Positions 43,763 through 54,925 of a stretch of 64,000 bases of DNA are shown piece by piece. The DNA comes from Athripsodes cinereus (Eukaryota; Arthropoda; Insecta; Trichoptera; Leptoceridae), in the NCBI GenBank assembly GCA_947579605.1, contig OX388312.1, forward strand, positions 992,001 to 1,056,000. Direction: 5' to 3'. The notes under the pieces are model-generated. The model worked only from the letters and a program-made list of their open reading frames with translations. It was not told where the DNA came from and did not search any database. Each line of letters opens with the position of its first letter. Positions within the stretch are counted from its first letter, which is position 1. The translations under genes were made by a program, and so were the position numbers.

Positions 43763-45177
43763 TTTCATTTTAAGACGTGTTTTATTCGTTTGTTCAAATT
43801 TTGTAAAAGTGAACTTTCCCAGTGACGATCCCGACAAAATCAAATTACCCAATGTACTGTTATATAACTCAACAATAAGAAAATTTCGAAAATTTTATTT
43901 AAATGGTAATACCTGCACATAATAAACGCCACTCTTTCAACTCCATAAACAAATAACTTTATAAAATACACGGTTCCTTTTATGTATTAAGTATTTAGTT
44001 ATGGAAAAAAAATGTACCTACCTATTTCAATTTCTACAAACTGTTTAACTATTGGACGGAACAAAGACAATGTATGTATTTAACTGTGCGATTATTACTT
44101 GATGATGATGATGGATAATTTTGTTTTGACGCCGTTTAACAGTCCCTAGACCGTCTCAGGGGCGCCTATTATTTTTATTTAACTATTATAAAATTTTGAA
44201 AACACTTGTGGTTGTCACAAATTTGATTAAAATGCGAGAATTTTATGTGAGTTCCAATTGAAGGTATTATTAATTGTTACAAATTTTATTCACTAAAAGT
44301 TCACATTTTTAAATTTGAATTTTTTTATCTAGTTTAAAAATAATAACACACAAAAATTGAACTTTATAAAACTATTGAAACTAAAAAAATGTATTAAAAT
44401 TTTGTTAATTTGAACAATTATAAGATAATAATGCTTATATAATACTTAATTTTGAAAAATGGTATGTCAGAGGTTTCAGGCAGCTACTAGCAGCGCCATC
44501 CACCGACCGACTCCAATTAGTATCAATTTTTTTACATTCTGTTGTGTTTTTAAAGCATACCTCATATAAATATAGCAAAATCACAAAAATATCGATTTCT
44601 CGAATAAAAGACATTTCTACTACTTGTTGAGTTATAGAACTGGACAATTGTTGTCTAAACATTTTTCGTAGATAGTTAACACACAAACTTATGAATAAAT
44701 AATCTAAAAAAAGGAAAATGTTTCCTGAATTCTGTTCTAGATGAGCATCTTTTTTGTGCCTACAGTTTCCCTATAATATCAGCATTCAATACACGTCCTT
44801 AATTAGGGATCAAAAAGATAATTTAAGTTCAAAGCTCCTAATCAAACCGCCTATAGTGTCTGTTGTTTATATATTATTTTGGGACAAGACACGTAAAATG
44901 TATTCTGTCCTAGTAGGTACCTAGATACTAAATCAATTATACAAGAGATGTTCTAACTAGCCAGCGCGCTATCCTTCAAAACATTACAAATATACTCACT
45001 TGTACTCGCAAATAAGGTATAACCGATATTCCAACTATTAGACTTGACTAAGTGACATCCTTCTCATAAACAAACATTAAAATTGTCTCAACTTTATGTC
45101 AGGCTAAATCATCTCAATTTTTCGAGGGATAGCTACCATGATGACAAAAGAAAGATTCATTTACTTACATAAGTTTT
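43763..45177. other. No gene seen
   Basis: AT-rich DNA. A GATGATGATGG run with a GC-richer 50 bases (44101-44165) could be another LINE tail but has no readable protein. Confidence 0.35.
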
Positions 45178-45541
45178 CTACTACTATATCATCATGACAT
45201 GTCCCACAATTGGGATAGCCAGCATACCAGCTGTGCGTAATAAACATGCAAGATGTCATCTCCGTGCCGATAAAAAACAAGACATTCAGAATGGGTGGCA
45301 AACCTCATCTCTGAATTTTAGATAAAATTATCTTTATTTTTTCGTACACCTGCTTTTCACGAGACACTCGAAAACTTACGGAAAATACAACAAAAATTAA
45401 GATATTCAGAATAGGTGCAAAACGTCATCGCTAGATTTACGATGAAAAATGTCAGTATATTTTCGAAAACCTTCACCTTTTACAGGACACATGAGAACGG
45501 AAAAGAGAAGGAGACCAAATTTTTTACTGGGTGCTCCACAT
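45178..45541 (-). repeat. Two SINE-C copies in tandem
   Basis: The first (45178-45380) is nearly complete from CTACTACTATATCATCATGA to CTCGAAAACTTACGG. The second (45381-45541) begins within the ACAAAAATTAAGATATTCAG block and ends GGGTGCTCCACA. Same orientation. Confidence 0.75.
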
Positions 45542-46005
45542 AAGTTTTCAATAAAGTTTATTAGAGAATAAGAACGACATTATTCACATCTTCTGTTGAT
45601 AAAATCATATTTTTTGTTATGCTGAAGTGTTGTGAATATCATTACATATTCTAAAAACGAATTGTGAACACATTGCGTATGCTAATCAAATAAATTCACA
45701 CAACAAAATATTATGTACTAGTAATTTGAAAACCCGGCCTCGCTTAGAAAACTTATAAGTCATCACAATCTATAAACTAAGCCTCTCTCTTTTCAATGAA
45801 TTTATTAAAGTTGTTAAACTATTAACGATAAAATTAGTAGGCATGATGCTCACCCTATCCCAGCATTTTGGAGGAAAACTGTCTCATTTTTACACTATCG
45901 GTCATACATAGATATTTAAAATAGGCAAAAATAAAACTGTATTGCACATAAATAAATTGGTACAAATGGTTGTTAAATAAAAATACACACATATCATACT
46001 GTATC
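45542..46005. other. No gene seen
   Basis: AT-rich. AAAACCCGGCCTCGC at 45730 is related to the CCCGG strings at 5017. Confidence 0.35.
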
Positions 46006-47301
46006 AGTCTTATTAATAAACGTAGATTAAATTTCTAGAAGGAGATGAACCACCGATCAGAAAAAAAACGTATTGATAAACGTTGATCAGCTTGAACCTA
46101 GTTTAAAAGTGGTTGATCCGCCTCTCGAGGTGGTTTAAGTAAGGTGATTTAAGTAAGGTGGTTCAAATCGGCGTCATCTGCCCGCCATGTTGGATTTTAC
46201 GTCAGATGTTTGCTATGCGGGTTTACATGTACGTTTTGCAGTTATTTTACAATTTATCGGAGTTGGTTTGGGTTAAAAATACGCTTAAGTAGTATCCGAA
46301 TGTGAATTTAATTCAATCAGTTGTTTTTCTTGTGATAATAGACACTTTTTTCGTGTGACAGAACACCAGTTTCTTAATTTGTTTTTTGATAGACGCATTT
46401 AATTGTTTCGTGACAGAGATACTTTTTTCCATGTTGTATGAAAGTTATATTGATTGATTCTGATGAGAATTATTCCTGTACATCATTTGAATGTAAAAGG
46501 GAAAGCAGAAAATAAATTTTTACTGATGGTTAGTAATGCATATTGTGCGCAGTGTTATGTTATACCCATATCACTGATTGTGTGTCAGATTATGATTTAT
46601 TTGATAAATAAATAAAATGTCATTCCATTATTACATTTGCTTTTCAATTATACAAACCTTCCTCATCATATTTTATATTTCTGTGTTTTTGGGTACAAAA
46701 TGTCAGATGAAAAAACCAATACAGTGAAACCTCTCATAACGAGTATTCGCATAACGAGCAAAAGAAAAAGTGAAAAAGTTGCTCCCATAAAAATGGATAA
46801 TTATTTGTCATAAATTCATATTTTTATTTAGGTACGTTTTTTTTCCTAATCTAAATTGTATTTTAAGTTGTAACACTCTTTTATAAGTAATTTTATTTGA
46901 ATAAACTTTAATAAAAAAGTTCTCCAAGAATACTTATTCTTTCGGCATGGAACGCATTATTGTATTTTACATTGATTTCTATAGAAAAAAATGTTTCGCA
47001 TAACAAGTAACTGGAACGAATTAAACTCGTTATGAGAGGTTCCACTGTAAGATAATTTTGACAGCCGCTTGTTTGTTTTGAATTTGTCTGTTTACCAGCG
47101 TCGTGTAACATGGCAACCAACATAATAGAGCGAATTTTCGAGTTGCCATATGAAATCTTTTATATAAAGTACAGATGTCTATGGTACGGATTAAATATTT
47201 TTATTAATAAAGAAAATTTGATCGGTGGTTCAAACGCTAATAGGCGGATCACGAAATCAGTGGTTCAACCATGGTTTGGCGGATTTTTATTAATAAGACT
47301 G
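46006..47301. mobile_element. ~1.3-kb element with AGTCTTATTAATAAA inverted ends
   Basis: The left end CAGTCTTATTAATAAACG and the right end TTTTTATTAATAAGACTG are inverted copies over about 15 bases, next to TA on the right. Subterminal GTGGTTCAA/TTGAACCAC and GATCCGCC/GGCGGATC blocks are also inverted between the two halves. No transposase is readable. A 64-codon frame at 47110-47304 overlaps the right end and has no known domain. It is interrupted by the MITE at 46722-47047. Confidence 0.6.
46722..47047. mobile_element. pogo/Tigger-like MITE, 326 bp, TA target site
   Basis: The ends CAGTGAAACCTCTCATAACG and CGTTATGAGAGGTTCCACTG are inverted copies over 22 bases with one mismatch and are flanked by TA on each side (46720-46721 and 47048-47049). 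Such CAGTG-AACCTC ends are characteristic of pogo/Tigger Tc1-mariner elements. No ORF. Confidence 0.88.
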
Positions 47302-47669
47302 TAGTGTTTGAACATTTTTTAGATTAACAAAGCTTAATTTGAAATTAATAAAAAAATCCTCTAAAATATATACCTATATATAAAATATCACTGCAAACTG
47401 TTTCGGTTTGTTAATAATGTAACTCATATTTTGTAATGTGTACTGTTTAACTGTTTGTTTTCATAAAATAAAATAAAAATAAAATAAAATAACAAAAATA
47501 ATACAAAATTGGTCTTGATTTTCATCTAATAATACCTACGTTCAAGGAGCACAAGTTTTCACATAAGGCATTTATTTCCCTTAATGTGGTTCTAGAGTAC
47601 CTTTAAAGAAATAAACATACGTATTAACAAACGAACTAAAATTGTAATTCAGATTGATATTTCTATGTA
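47302..47669. other. No gene seen
   Basis: AT-rich, with an AAAATAAAATAAAAAT-type low-complexity run at 47465-47500. Confidence 0.35.
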
Positions 47670-48130
47670 AAGTAGCATTCACATTGTTTCACTTTGGGTG
47701 ATCATCCAGAGTGTCAGGGTAAAACCTGTTCATCGAAAGTGAACACATTTGTTCACACTATAGTTCATCCTATGCTTTCACTGGCATGTCAACACTCACG
47801 GTCATGTTGTTAGTAGTTTGACGTATTTTCGTTAAAAAAATATTTGAATAAAAAAGTTAAAAATAACAGTTAATAAAAATTAAAACAAGTTAACACAATT
47901 CTCGACAATATGATAATTTTGTTTATTTAATACTTATTCATAGAGAATAAGACAAATAATAGGATAAAATATATTTATGGTCGTTTCGGTGAAAGGACCT
48001 TTCATCAAAATCATGTCGGGTGGTAATCGCTTTCATCCGTCATCGCTAGCGATCACTATTGATGAAACGCCTGTTCACACCTTTTCATTTTGTAGGATCA
48101 TCTAGAGTGAACAAATGTGAACGGCCCTTA
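47670..48130. mobile_element. Candidate MITE with TTCACATT-containing inverted ends
   Basis: The left CATTCACATTGTTTCACTTT and the reversed right CGTTCACATTTGTTCACTCT align, each followed by GATGATC-like or GATCATC-like sequence. Additional GTTCAC and TGAAC repeats occur within. No certain target duplication. Confidence 0.5.
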
Positions 48131-48344
48131 AGAAAATAATATGATGTACGTAGTACAGCGATATTACAGAGATATTTTGTTCCGACTAGTTAATCTTCAA
48201 AGGGTGAAGTATTGTGTAGCTTGTTAGAGTGACGTGTTAGCGTCTATATACAATATCCTATGATATTATTCACCCACACCCTGCCGATATAACTATTGAG
48301 AAAAAAATACCAATACTATTTACTACTGTACTATACTATACCCT

Positions 48345-48640
48345 ATACCCTCACGCCGTGTCCCAGGTGGGGTAGGCAGAGAGAACGGAGAACCATATAG
48401 ATCAATCCTTACACACTTCCTTCGCTTCATCTACATTCATCCAGTTTCTCACACATGCACGCCTATTTCTCTTATTCAGTACGCGCCCTTCCTTTAGAAT
48501 TTGAGCCACGTGCTTAAGCCACGTGTTCTTGGACGTTCGCGCTTCCTTACACCCGTTATTTTAAATAGATAGGTACATCTTCTTCCTCATACTTTCATCG
48601 TGCATTTTGCTGAACATGTCCAAACCATCGTAACTTATTT
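48345..48640 (-). pseudogene. RTE-A-type LINE, 3'-end remnant
   Basis: The plus strand reads ACCCTCACGCCGTGTCCCAG, then GTGGGGTAGGCAGAGAG, the reverse of the RTE terminus. Decayed coding DNA follows and corresponds to the last ~90 codons of RTE-A. It is cut at TAACTTATTTA by a TTTATTTATT-tailed LINE end. Confidence 0.78.
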
Positions 48641-48890
48641 ATTTATTTATTCATTCTTTACTGTACAATGTACATTGATTACATAAAATTTCATTGTAAG
48701 CATACATTCTAATTAAATACAATCAATTCACATGCATTATATCCACAACACTCCTCTCGCATCAGCTCATCCTCCAAACATTCTATTTATTATAGGTATT
48801 TAATAAAATATAACATTTCGATTTTCGAAGAGGAAGCACTATGAAAATTCATTTTAATTTAGAGAATAGAAATATATAAAATAAAATAAA
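48641..48890 (-). repeat. LINE 3' UTR fragment
   Basis: Begins with a TTTATTTATTTATTCA tail (minus-strand poly-AAAT), inserted into the RTE-A remnant. No coding part is recognised. Confidence 0.5.
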
Positions 48891-48899
48891 AACACTGTT

Positions 48900-48965
48900 A
48901 ACTTTCACATACTATTATTATTGAAAAGCTTTTCGGACATACGTCCATCTTCAGTAATAATCACT
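48900..48965 (-). repeat. Hammerhead-like stem motif
   Basis: On the minus strand: CTGAAGAT, GGAC-GTAT-GTCC (four-pair stem), GAAAAGCTTTTCAATAATAA. Same arrangement as at 7735 and 60300. Confidence 0.45.
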
Positions 48966-48984
48966 TATAACTAATGACAGAAGA

Positions 48985-49248
48985 CAAAATGTTAATAATG
49001 TGCCGCGCTATCTAACCAAGAATATAAAATATAATTATGAAGTACACGACTATCCCACGAGGGGTCGCGATGCGTTTAGGCTCCGAGGGGCCAGGCTTGC
49101 GGGTACGGAGAGCAGTCTTTTCTATAAGGGATTCAGGCTGTTCAACGATCTTCCGGCCGGCCTCAAGGATGCGGCTACGCTTGCGATCTTTCGTGGGAAA
49201 TGTCTTAAACATTTAAAATCAAGTAAAAACTTTAGGATGATAGCGTGA
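48985..49248 (+). pseudogene. Non-LTR reverse transcriptase, extreme C-terminus
   Basis: Open over 82-88 codons: NVPRYLTKNIKY, YPTRGRDAFRLRG, SLFYKGFRLFNDLPAGLKDA and a short basic end. RGRD-F-L and F-G--LFN-LP are hallmarks of the C-terminal tail of CR1/Jockey/R1-type LINE proteins. The catalytic domain is absent. Confidence 0.65.
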
Positions 49249-50040
49249 CACCCTGAATGAAAGAATGAGTGGATGATAGTGACGTCAGAAAGTTATTTTC
49301 AAATAGTAGGTAATAAGGTAATTTTAAGTTATAAATAATCTATAATTTGTAACTTTATTAAAAAAATTAAATAAAAATAAAATAAAAAATAAATAAATAA
49401 TACAAATAATTAAGGGTAGGGGGAGCGGGCGGGGTCAATGGAATTGTAAAAAGGATCCGAGACTCCACCATTAGGATCCTAGAGCGAATTCGTATGCGTT
49501 GGAACGCCTTTCTCACATCTTTCGACAAGATTTTGTACAATGTTGCATACGTGATTCTCCAATCGAGGTGTGTAATTGTTTTCGCCATACAATTTGTCGA
49601 AAATTAAAATTATTCGTGATTGGCTGAATAAGTGAATAAGCATTGTTTGTATATAATGGTGTAGTTATTTTAATATCTTTATCTTTCTCTGTACATAATG
49701 GTGTAGTTATTTTAATATCTTTCACCGTACATTTATACCTTATGAACTGGTATTTCAAATACACATATTTCAAATACTTTATTTACAACTGATATTCAAT
49801 GTTCAGAATGGTAAATTACGGTTTTTCTTTTCAAGTGGTCAAACCCCGAAATGTCAACTCGAAAACTAGTAGGTATATTTACAGTGTGAATAATAGCTAT
49901 ACAATAAACACCGTGATCATTATCATCATTTTTTTATTTTCATTGATGAAGCCCTCTCCTTATACATATTTCCACATATTGTAATAGATATCTAACGACA
50001 AAGCGATGTTTATTACGTCGCTGCATACTGAAGTGACAAG
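49249..50040. other. No gene; repeat E copy at 49470-49580
   Basis: Contains a LINE-like A/T-rich tail (49358-49405), a relative of repeat E (GATTCTCCAATCGAGGTGTG near 49551), and a small tandem duplication of GTAGTTATTTTAATATCTTT at about 49662 and 49704. Confidence 0.45.
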
Positions 50041-50510
50041 GTTTGAAGCAGGGATGTTGCGGATGTCAATTTTTACACATCCGCGGATGTGAATGCGGAT
50101 GCGAATGCGGATGTTTAAGATGTTATAGAAAAAAAAGTAGGAACTATCTTAGTTGGTAGGCCCCACTGTCAAATATGTGACGAAATTTTTGCTACAATAA
50201 TATTATGGATTTTTTGTATTTTTTTTCTTCTTTGTTATTTGCAAAAATAAAAATAAAACCGGCAAAAATAAAAATGCGTCGGATCTTGTCACCATTATTT
50301 TCGTTCCCATTGGTTAATGTCAAGTGCAAACGGCACGCGCCATTCGCCGGCCCCGCCTCATTTCTTTCTTGTCGCAAATTGTCTTACATCCGCATCCGCA
50401 TGAAAATCCGCATCGATTATTGCGGATGCGGATGCAGATGTCCAAATACATGCGGAAGCTCCGCATTTGCGGATGCGGATGCGAATATTCGCAACATCCC
50501 TGGTCTGAAG
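50041..50510. mobile_element. hAT-like MITE with GCGGATGC-rich ends
   Basis: The 8-base flanks GTTTGAAG (50041-50048) and GTCTGAAG (50503-50510) differ at one position, fitting a hAT target duplication. The ends CAGGGATGTTGCGGATG and ATATTCGCAACATCCCTG are inverted. Subterminal regions carry many GCGGATGC units in both orientations. The length inside the flanks is 454 bases. Open frames on both strands across it result from the repeats. Confidence 0.82.
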
Positions 50511-51382
50511 TACAGACCCGAAAAATACAGTAAGTGAGTATTTTTGTCAATCATGAACGGCCACCCCTTGATTTTGGTTTTGGCCTGCCAATACTTTACT
50601 TCTGCATAAAATATTACGTTTTTGAACTTTATTGACTAAAATATTAACAAGATTTAATAAATAATCAGATAATTCTTCTATAATTTAAAATTATTTTAAT
50701 AGTTTATACTTTTTAACTAGAAAGTATTAATTGTATAAAACTTTATAGATACTTTACCCATGAATAAAAAAAATAGTATTTTTGTGAGTTTAACTATGGT
50801 TTTTATTTTAAGTTATTTGAATTACAAGATGTCAAACATACGATTTGAAATAATTGATTAAAAAAAAATCGGTTACTGACCATTTCAGTAAACTGTTTTC
50901 GGTCATTGACACTTAATAAAAATGAAATACCTTACAAAGCAATAATAATACGGTATAATAAAAGAAGCACAAAACGTCTGTCTGTAGCGCACAACTACAT
51001 ATTATATAGAAAAAATAACAGAATCAGAAAAGAATCCGTGTAGATGTGTCGGAAGTTTCTCAATCGGCCAATTTCCTTTGTTGAACGAGCTGAAACTTTT
51101 ATGAAGGTAGCGAAGAGGTTAAAAAGGATGTCTGTTGAATATAACAACAAAAAAGTACTATAACGTTTGTAGCAATCAAAAGCATATTATGTCTATCTAT
51201 TGATATTGTATAATATTATATTTGTAATTTTTTTTTTATAAAAATAAGGATTAATCTGAATTTGTGTTATACTGCGTTATATTAAGTCTCCGGTAACACC
51301 TCGTGGAATTTTCAGTATATAATAGGTCTCTGAAAGTTTTAGAGTAAACCTCACGCGAAAGACAATATTTACACATTCAGCA
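50511..51382. other. No gene seen
   Basis: AT-rich DNA. Confidence 0.35.
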
Positions 51383-51500
51383 ATGCTTAATTTTTTTATT
51401 GGTATGAAGAGTACAATATGTATGTTTATTACTTGCTGTAAGTCCGCTGGCTACCCCAATTGTGAGTTATGGCACTATGATATATTAGTAGTTGTAGTAG
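51383..51500 (+). repeat. SINE-C copy, 3' half, diverged
   Basis: GTATGAAGAGTACAATATGT, GTCCGCTGGCTACCCCAATT, GTGAGTTATGGCACTATGAT and a TAGTAGT-type tail. Confidence 0.6.
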
Positions 51501-53154
51501 TAGAAGCAGTAATATTTTTTTATTTAAAAGAATTAGAACAATGTATTTTCTGTAACTTGGTTTGAAAAAAATCGCAATCGATTTCAGCGTGCCTACACCA
51601 ATGACGAGCGAATCAATTCTTTGTTATAAATTTTTTTAAATCAAGTTACAGAAAGTCCCTTGTGTAAATACTTTTAAAATATAAACATGTTAGAATATTA
51701 ATAATCATCTCAGAAAAAGGAAAGTGTTTCAATGCTTGCGAATCGGCTTAGGCTGGTTTGAGTGTACTTAACCCATGACAAGTTCACCAATTCGACCAAT
51801 TCTTGTTTTTATTTTTGACATCTCGTAACTAACTAACAAAAACCGTCCTTATGACTGTGTTCGATGTTTACTACTAAAAACGTAAAAACAGTTTACAAAG
51901 TCTGTTGTTTGTGCAGATGAAGTGTCTGTGGAATACTATTCTTAATGTCTCCATTCACGCAGGTATAAAAAAAACGAGAAAAATGCGAAAACTACGTTTA
52001 CCATTTATAAAAATGTCTCTTAAATGTTACATAGTAAATCCTTCCATTATAAATCAGACAGTTGAACCTATTTGAAAAGTAGGTACCTTGGTATTCGATA
52101 CAACACGATCCACAAAAATATGTATTTCTACTTAGAGTTGTACAAAAATGAGGATAAGATCTTATTGTTGTAGATATCTTCCAATCTGAAATTCGTTACA
52201 GATTGCACAGTGGATGTAAATACACTATACGAAATATTTCTTCCATGTTTGAAGAAATTTGTAATGCCGTACACGATATAATAAAATTAAAATAATTCAA
52301 GGATATTAAAATTCAAGTTTATCTATTTTACGTATTTTTCTGTGCGTACGGCGCAAGCCTTTTATCTACATATTTTACTGAAAAAAAAAACAAAACCACA
52401 TAGACACATACACATAAAATAAAAAAAAAATATTTTCTATGTATTCCGTTACTTTTTGTGTATTCTCCATATTGGATGAATTAAAAACTTTTTCTTTTTA
52501 ATACGCACTTTTAATTAGATTATTGTAGACAAATGAAATGAGATTAATGAGACATCGTCAATACTGATAACGTGTCATTAAAAGACGTAACAATATTGTC
52601 TGCAATAATAAAATTAAAAAAAATGTTAGTACTAAAAGTTTAAGTTTATAAGTCATCTAATAAAAATATATAGTTTAGAACAATAAAACTTTCTCACTTT
52701 TTTCGATTAGATTTTACACAATGAATGGAACATTGTGTATTGTGATTCTCCATTTGTAGAGTTTTAAAATATATTGTAAAAATTTGAAGTGTTGATAAAA
52801 ATTGGTTTTCTAATAACAATTTTGATGATATGGTTGTAACCAAACTGAGATCAACCACGAAAAGTTTCTCAGAAGACATTATTAATTATTTTGTTGGTTA
52901 CGATATGCCGATTCGATTCGGTTATGCACGATATCATATCGGAGATGGATTTGATAGCCACTTAAGATGATTGGATGTGGAGTTTGGAAGATTAAACGGG
53001 CTTGAGACTTTCTCAATTCATAAAATCCTCCATTGAAATAATTATTAAGACGATATCTTTACATTTAGTTCCTTAATATAATATTTAGTATAGCAACAAT
53101 TTGGTTCCATTACTATTTGCTTGTCTGGCAGATATTAAATATCTTTGTAACTAT
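51501..53154. other. No gene seen; repeat E fragments
   Basis: Related to repeat E at 51735-51810 and 52690-52755. Otherwise AT-rich. Confidence 0.35.
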
Positions 53155-53280
53155 CTATACCATCACGGCATCTTATTACAAATTCGTACATAGCCAGTAG
53201 ACTAACTACCTACATGTAATAAATATACAAGTTGTCCTCTCCGTAACAATAAATAATAAGATATTCAGGATGGTCGACGG
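53155..53280 (-). repeat. SINE-C copy, 3' half, diverged
   Basis: ACCATCACGGCATCTTATTA, CATAGCCAGTAGACTAAC, GTTGTCCTCTCCG and AGATATTCAGGATGG. Confidence 0.65.
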
Positions 53281-53530
53281 CTGTAATGATGATATTAAAC
53301 TTCTCAAACTGATACCTTGGACTTTTCGGAGCACTATGGACCTCTTTGGGTTTTTTGCAGGTGCTTGGGATGTTAGCTTTGCTTAGACCTACGGCTGATG
53401 CAGATATTAACCAATTACGCCTGTAAAGGGGCGCATCTTTGCATCTAATTCTGTTTCCATTGTTTACCCACTGTTTTATATGTATTTGTTGTGCCTGTTG
53501 GTTTTTGTTTGTTTTGAATAAATAAATAAG
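53281..53530 (+). repeat. Possible LINE/SINE 3' end
   Basis: A GC-richer block ending in TTGTTTTGAATAAATAAATA, resembling a plus-strand LINE tail. No protein remnant was recognised. Confidence 0.35.
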
Positions 53531-54659
53531 GAAAAGTGAATCTTATGATTGGAATAATTATGTAATTTCTTAGTATGTAAACAGTAAGTACGAACTGAAA
53601 GATTGTTCATTAGGTATATAATATATTGATCTAATTGTTAAAGGCAAACAGGAAATAAGCCAACGACTTAGAGAAATTAGCTTGGCAAGCTTTTGATGAT
53701 CCGCCCGCTATACTCGGTAGTGTTAAAGCTGTGCGGTTTCACGATTAGCTACACTGCTGCTAAGTGCTTATTTTAGAGCCTGAATGTGGTTTCAAAAGAG
53801 CTTAACCATTTTATAAATATAGATAATTAGAAAATAATATGTAGATTTAGCACACGAAACTACCATAAAAGGATTACAAAAGACAGCGTCACCTTTTTTG
53901 GTATTGCCTCGGATGGAACTTGAATCCTCAACCTATCCTTTGCGCGAAGTGTACTTTGCTCAATTAAGCTATCGTAAGACATGCCAAAGGCTCCGACATT
54001 CTCTTTTACAAACTACATTTGGCATTACATCATTTCGAGCGAAGAGAGTTGTTTCCACCTTGTATTCTCGAGAAAAGTGTTAAAGGATGAATGTGCAAAT
54101 AATCTTAACATAAGCCATAAAAACTGACAAGGATTTCGAATATTTTAATTTACTTTATATACTTTTACTATACCTGCATTGATTACAAGCAATGAACTAC
54201 ACAAATTCACCGGACAATTTCAATATCCTTAAAGAAATATATAAATTCATTAAGTAAAATAGAAACTAAAAAATTAATATCTCATAAATGTCAAATTTAT
54301 TAAATATGGGCAATTTCTTCCAAAATTAATTATTCTTTATGATATTTAGGAAGGTACATTTTAAATGTTAATAAGCTGCCTACTAACTGACCTATTTTTG
54401 GAGATGACGTGATAAAAGAAAAAAAATATTTGTGGTAATTTTTTTTACGTTATTTTTAATTGTATTCTCTAGTTCGCACTTCTAACAGGTGTTGAGTAAT
54501 TACTCTGAGAGTGATTAATGGATTTATTTTTGTTTCTGTTAAGTACTTATCTCGATACAGATATAAAGACTCAAGAGATCGTAAAAATAATCTATTTCTT
54601 CATTGAAAGGGTCAGCCGGCCAAAATTTACCGTCGTGGGTGGGCAACATGGGCCTGTTT
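53531..54659. other. No gene seen
   Basis: AT-rich. Near 53690-53770 there is a non-repetitive, less AT-rich segment without a supported exon. Confidence 0.35.
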
Positions 54660-54800
54660 TCGTCGTCGAATAGGCCGGTGTTAACTAAGAGAAATCGGCG
54701 TGCATGCATAAGAAACATTAGGAATGTATAGAAAGTAGACATGTAAGTAAAGATCAATAGGGCATTTCCTCTTCTCTGCCGTGATATACGGCGTGAGTAT
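54660..54800 (+). pseudogene. RTE-A-type LINE, 3'-end remnant, strongly decayed
   Basis: GTTAACTAAGAGAAATCGGC, GTGCATGCATAAGAAACAT and a terminal CTCTGCCGTGATATACGGCG then TGAGTATGGTA. The CTACCCCA part is mutated. Confidence 0.55.
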
Positions 54801-54811
54801 GGTATCTTCTT

Positions 54812-54925
54812 CTTAAAGTGCCATGTCAGGCCCCCCCGACGTTGGTAATCACCCTGGCGTAGGCTTCTCTATCCTGTCCTAGTCGGAACAGCTCTTCCAT
54901 GCTCTGGATTCTTGTCCACTCTCTG
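54812..54925 (-). pseudogene. RTE-like LINE C-terminal remnant (fifth type)
   Basis: The minus strand reads REWTRIQSMEELFRLGQDRE, then AYARVITNVGGA and stop, followed by TGGCACTTTAAGAAGAAGAT, an AAG-repeat tail. FRLGQDR-A is a common LINE C-terminal motif in arthropods. Too short for firm placement. Confidence 0.55.

Noticed and set aside
50192..50550. Open frames on both strands, up to 110 codons
   Set aside because: Produced by the GCGGATGC repeats of the hAT-like MITE.
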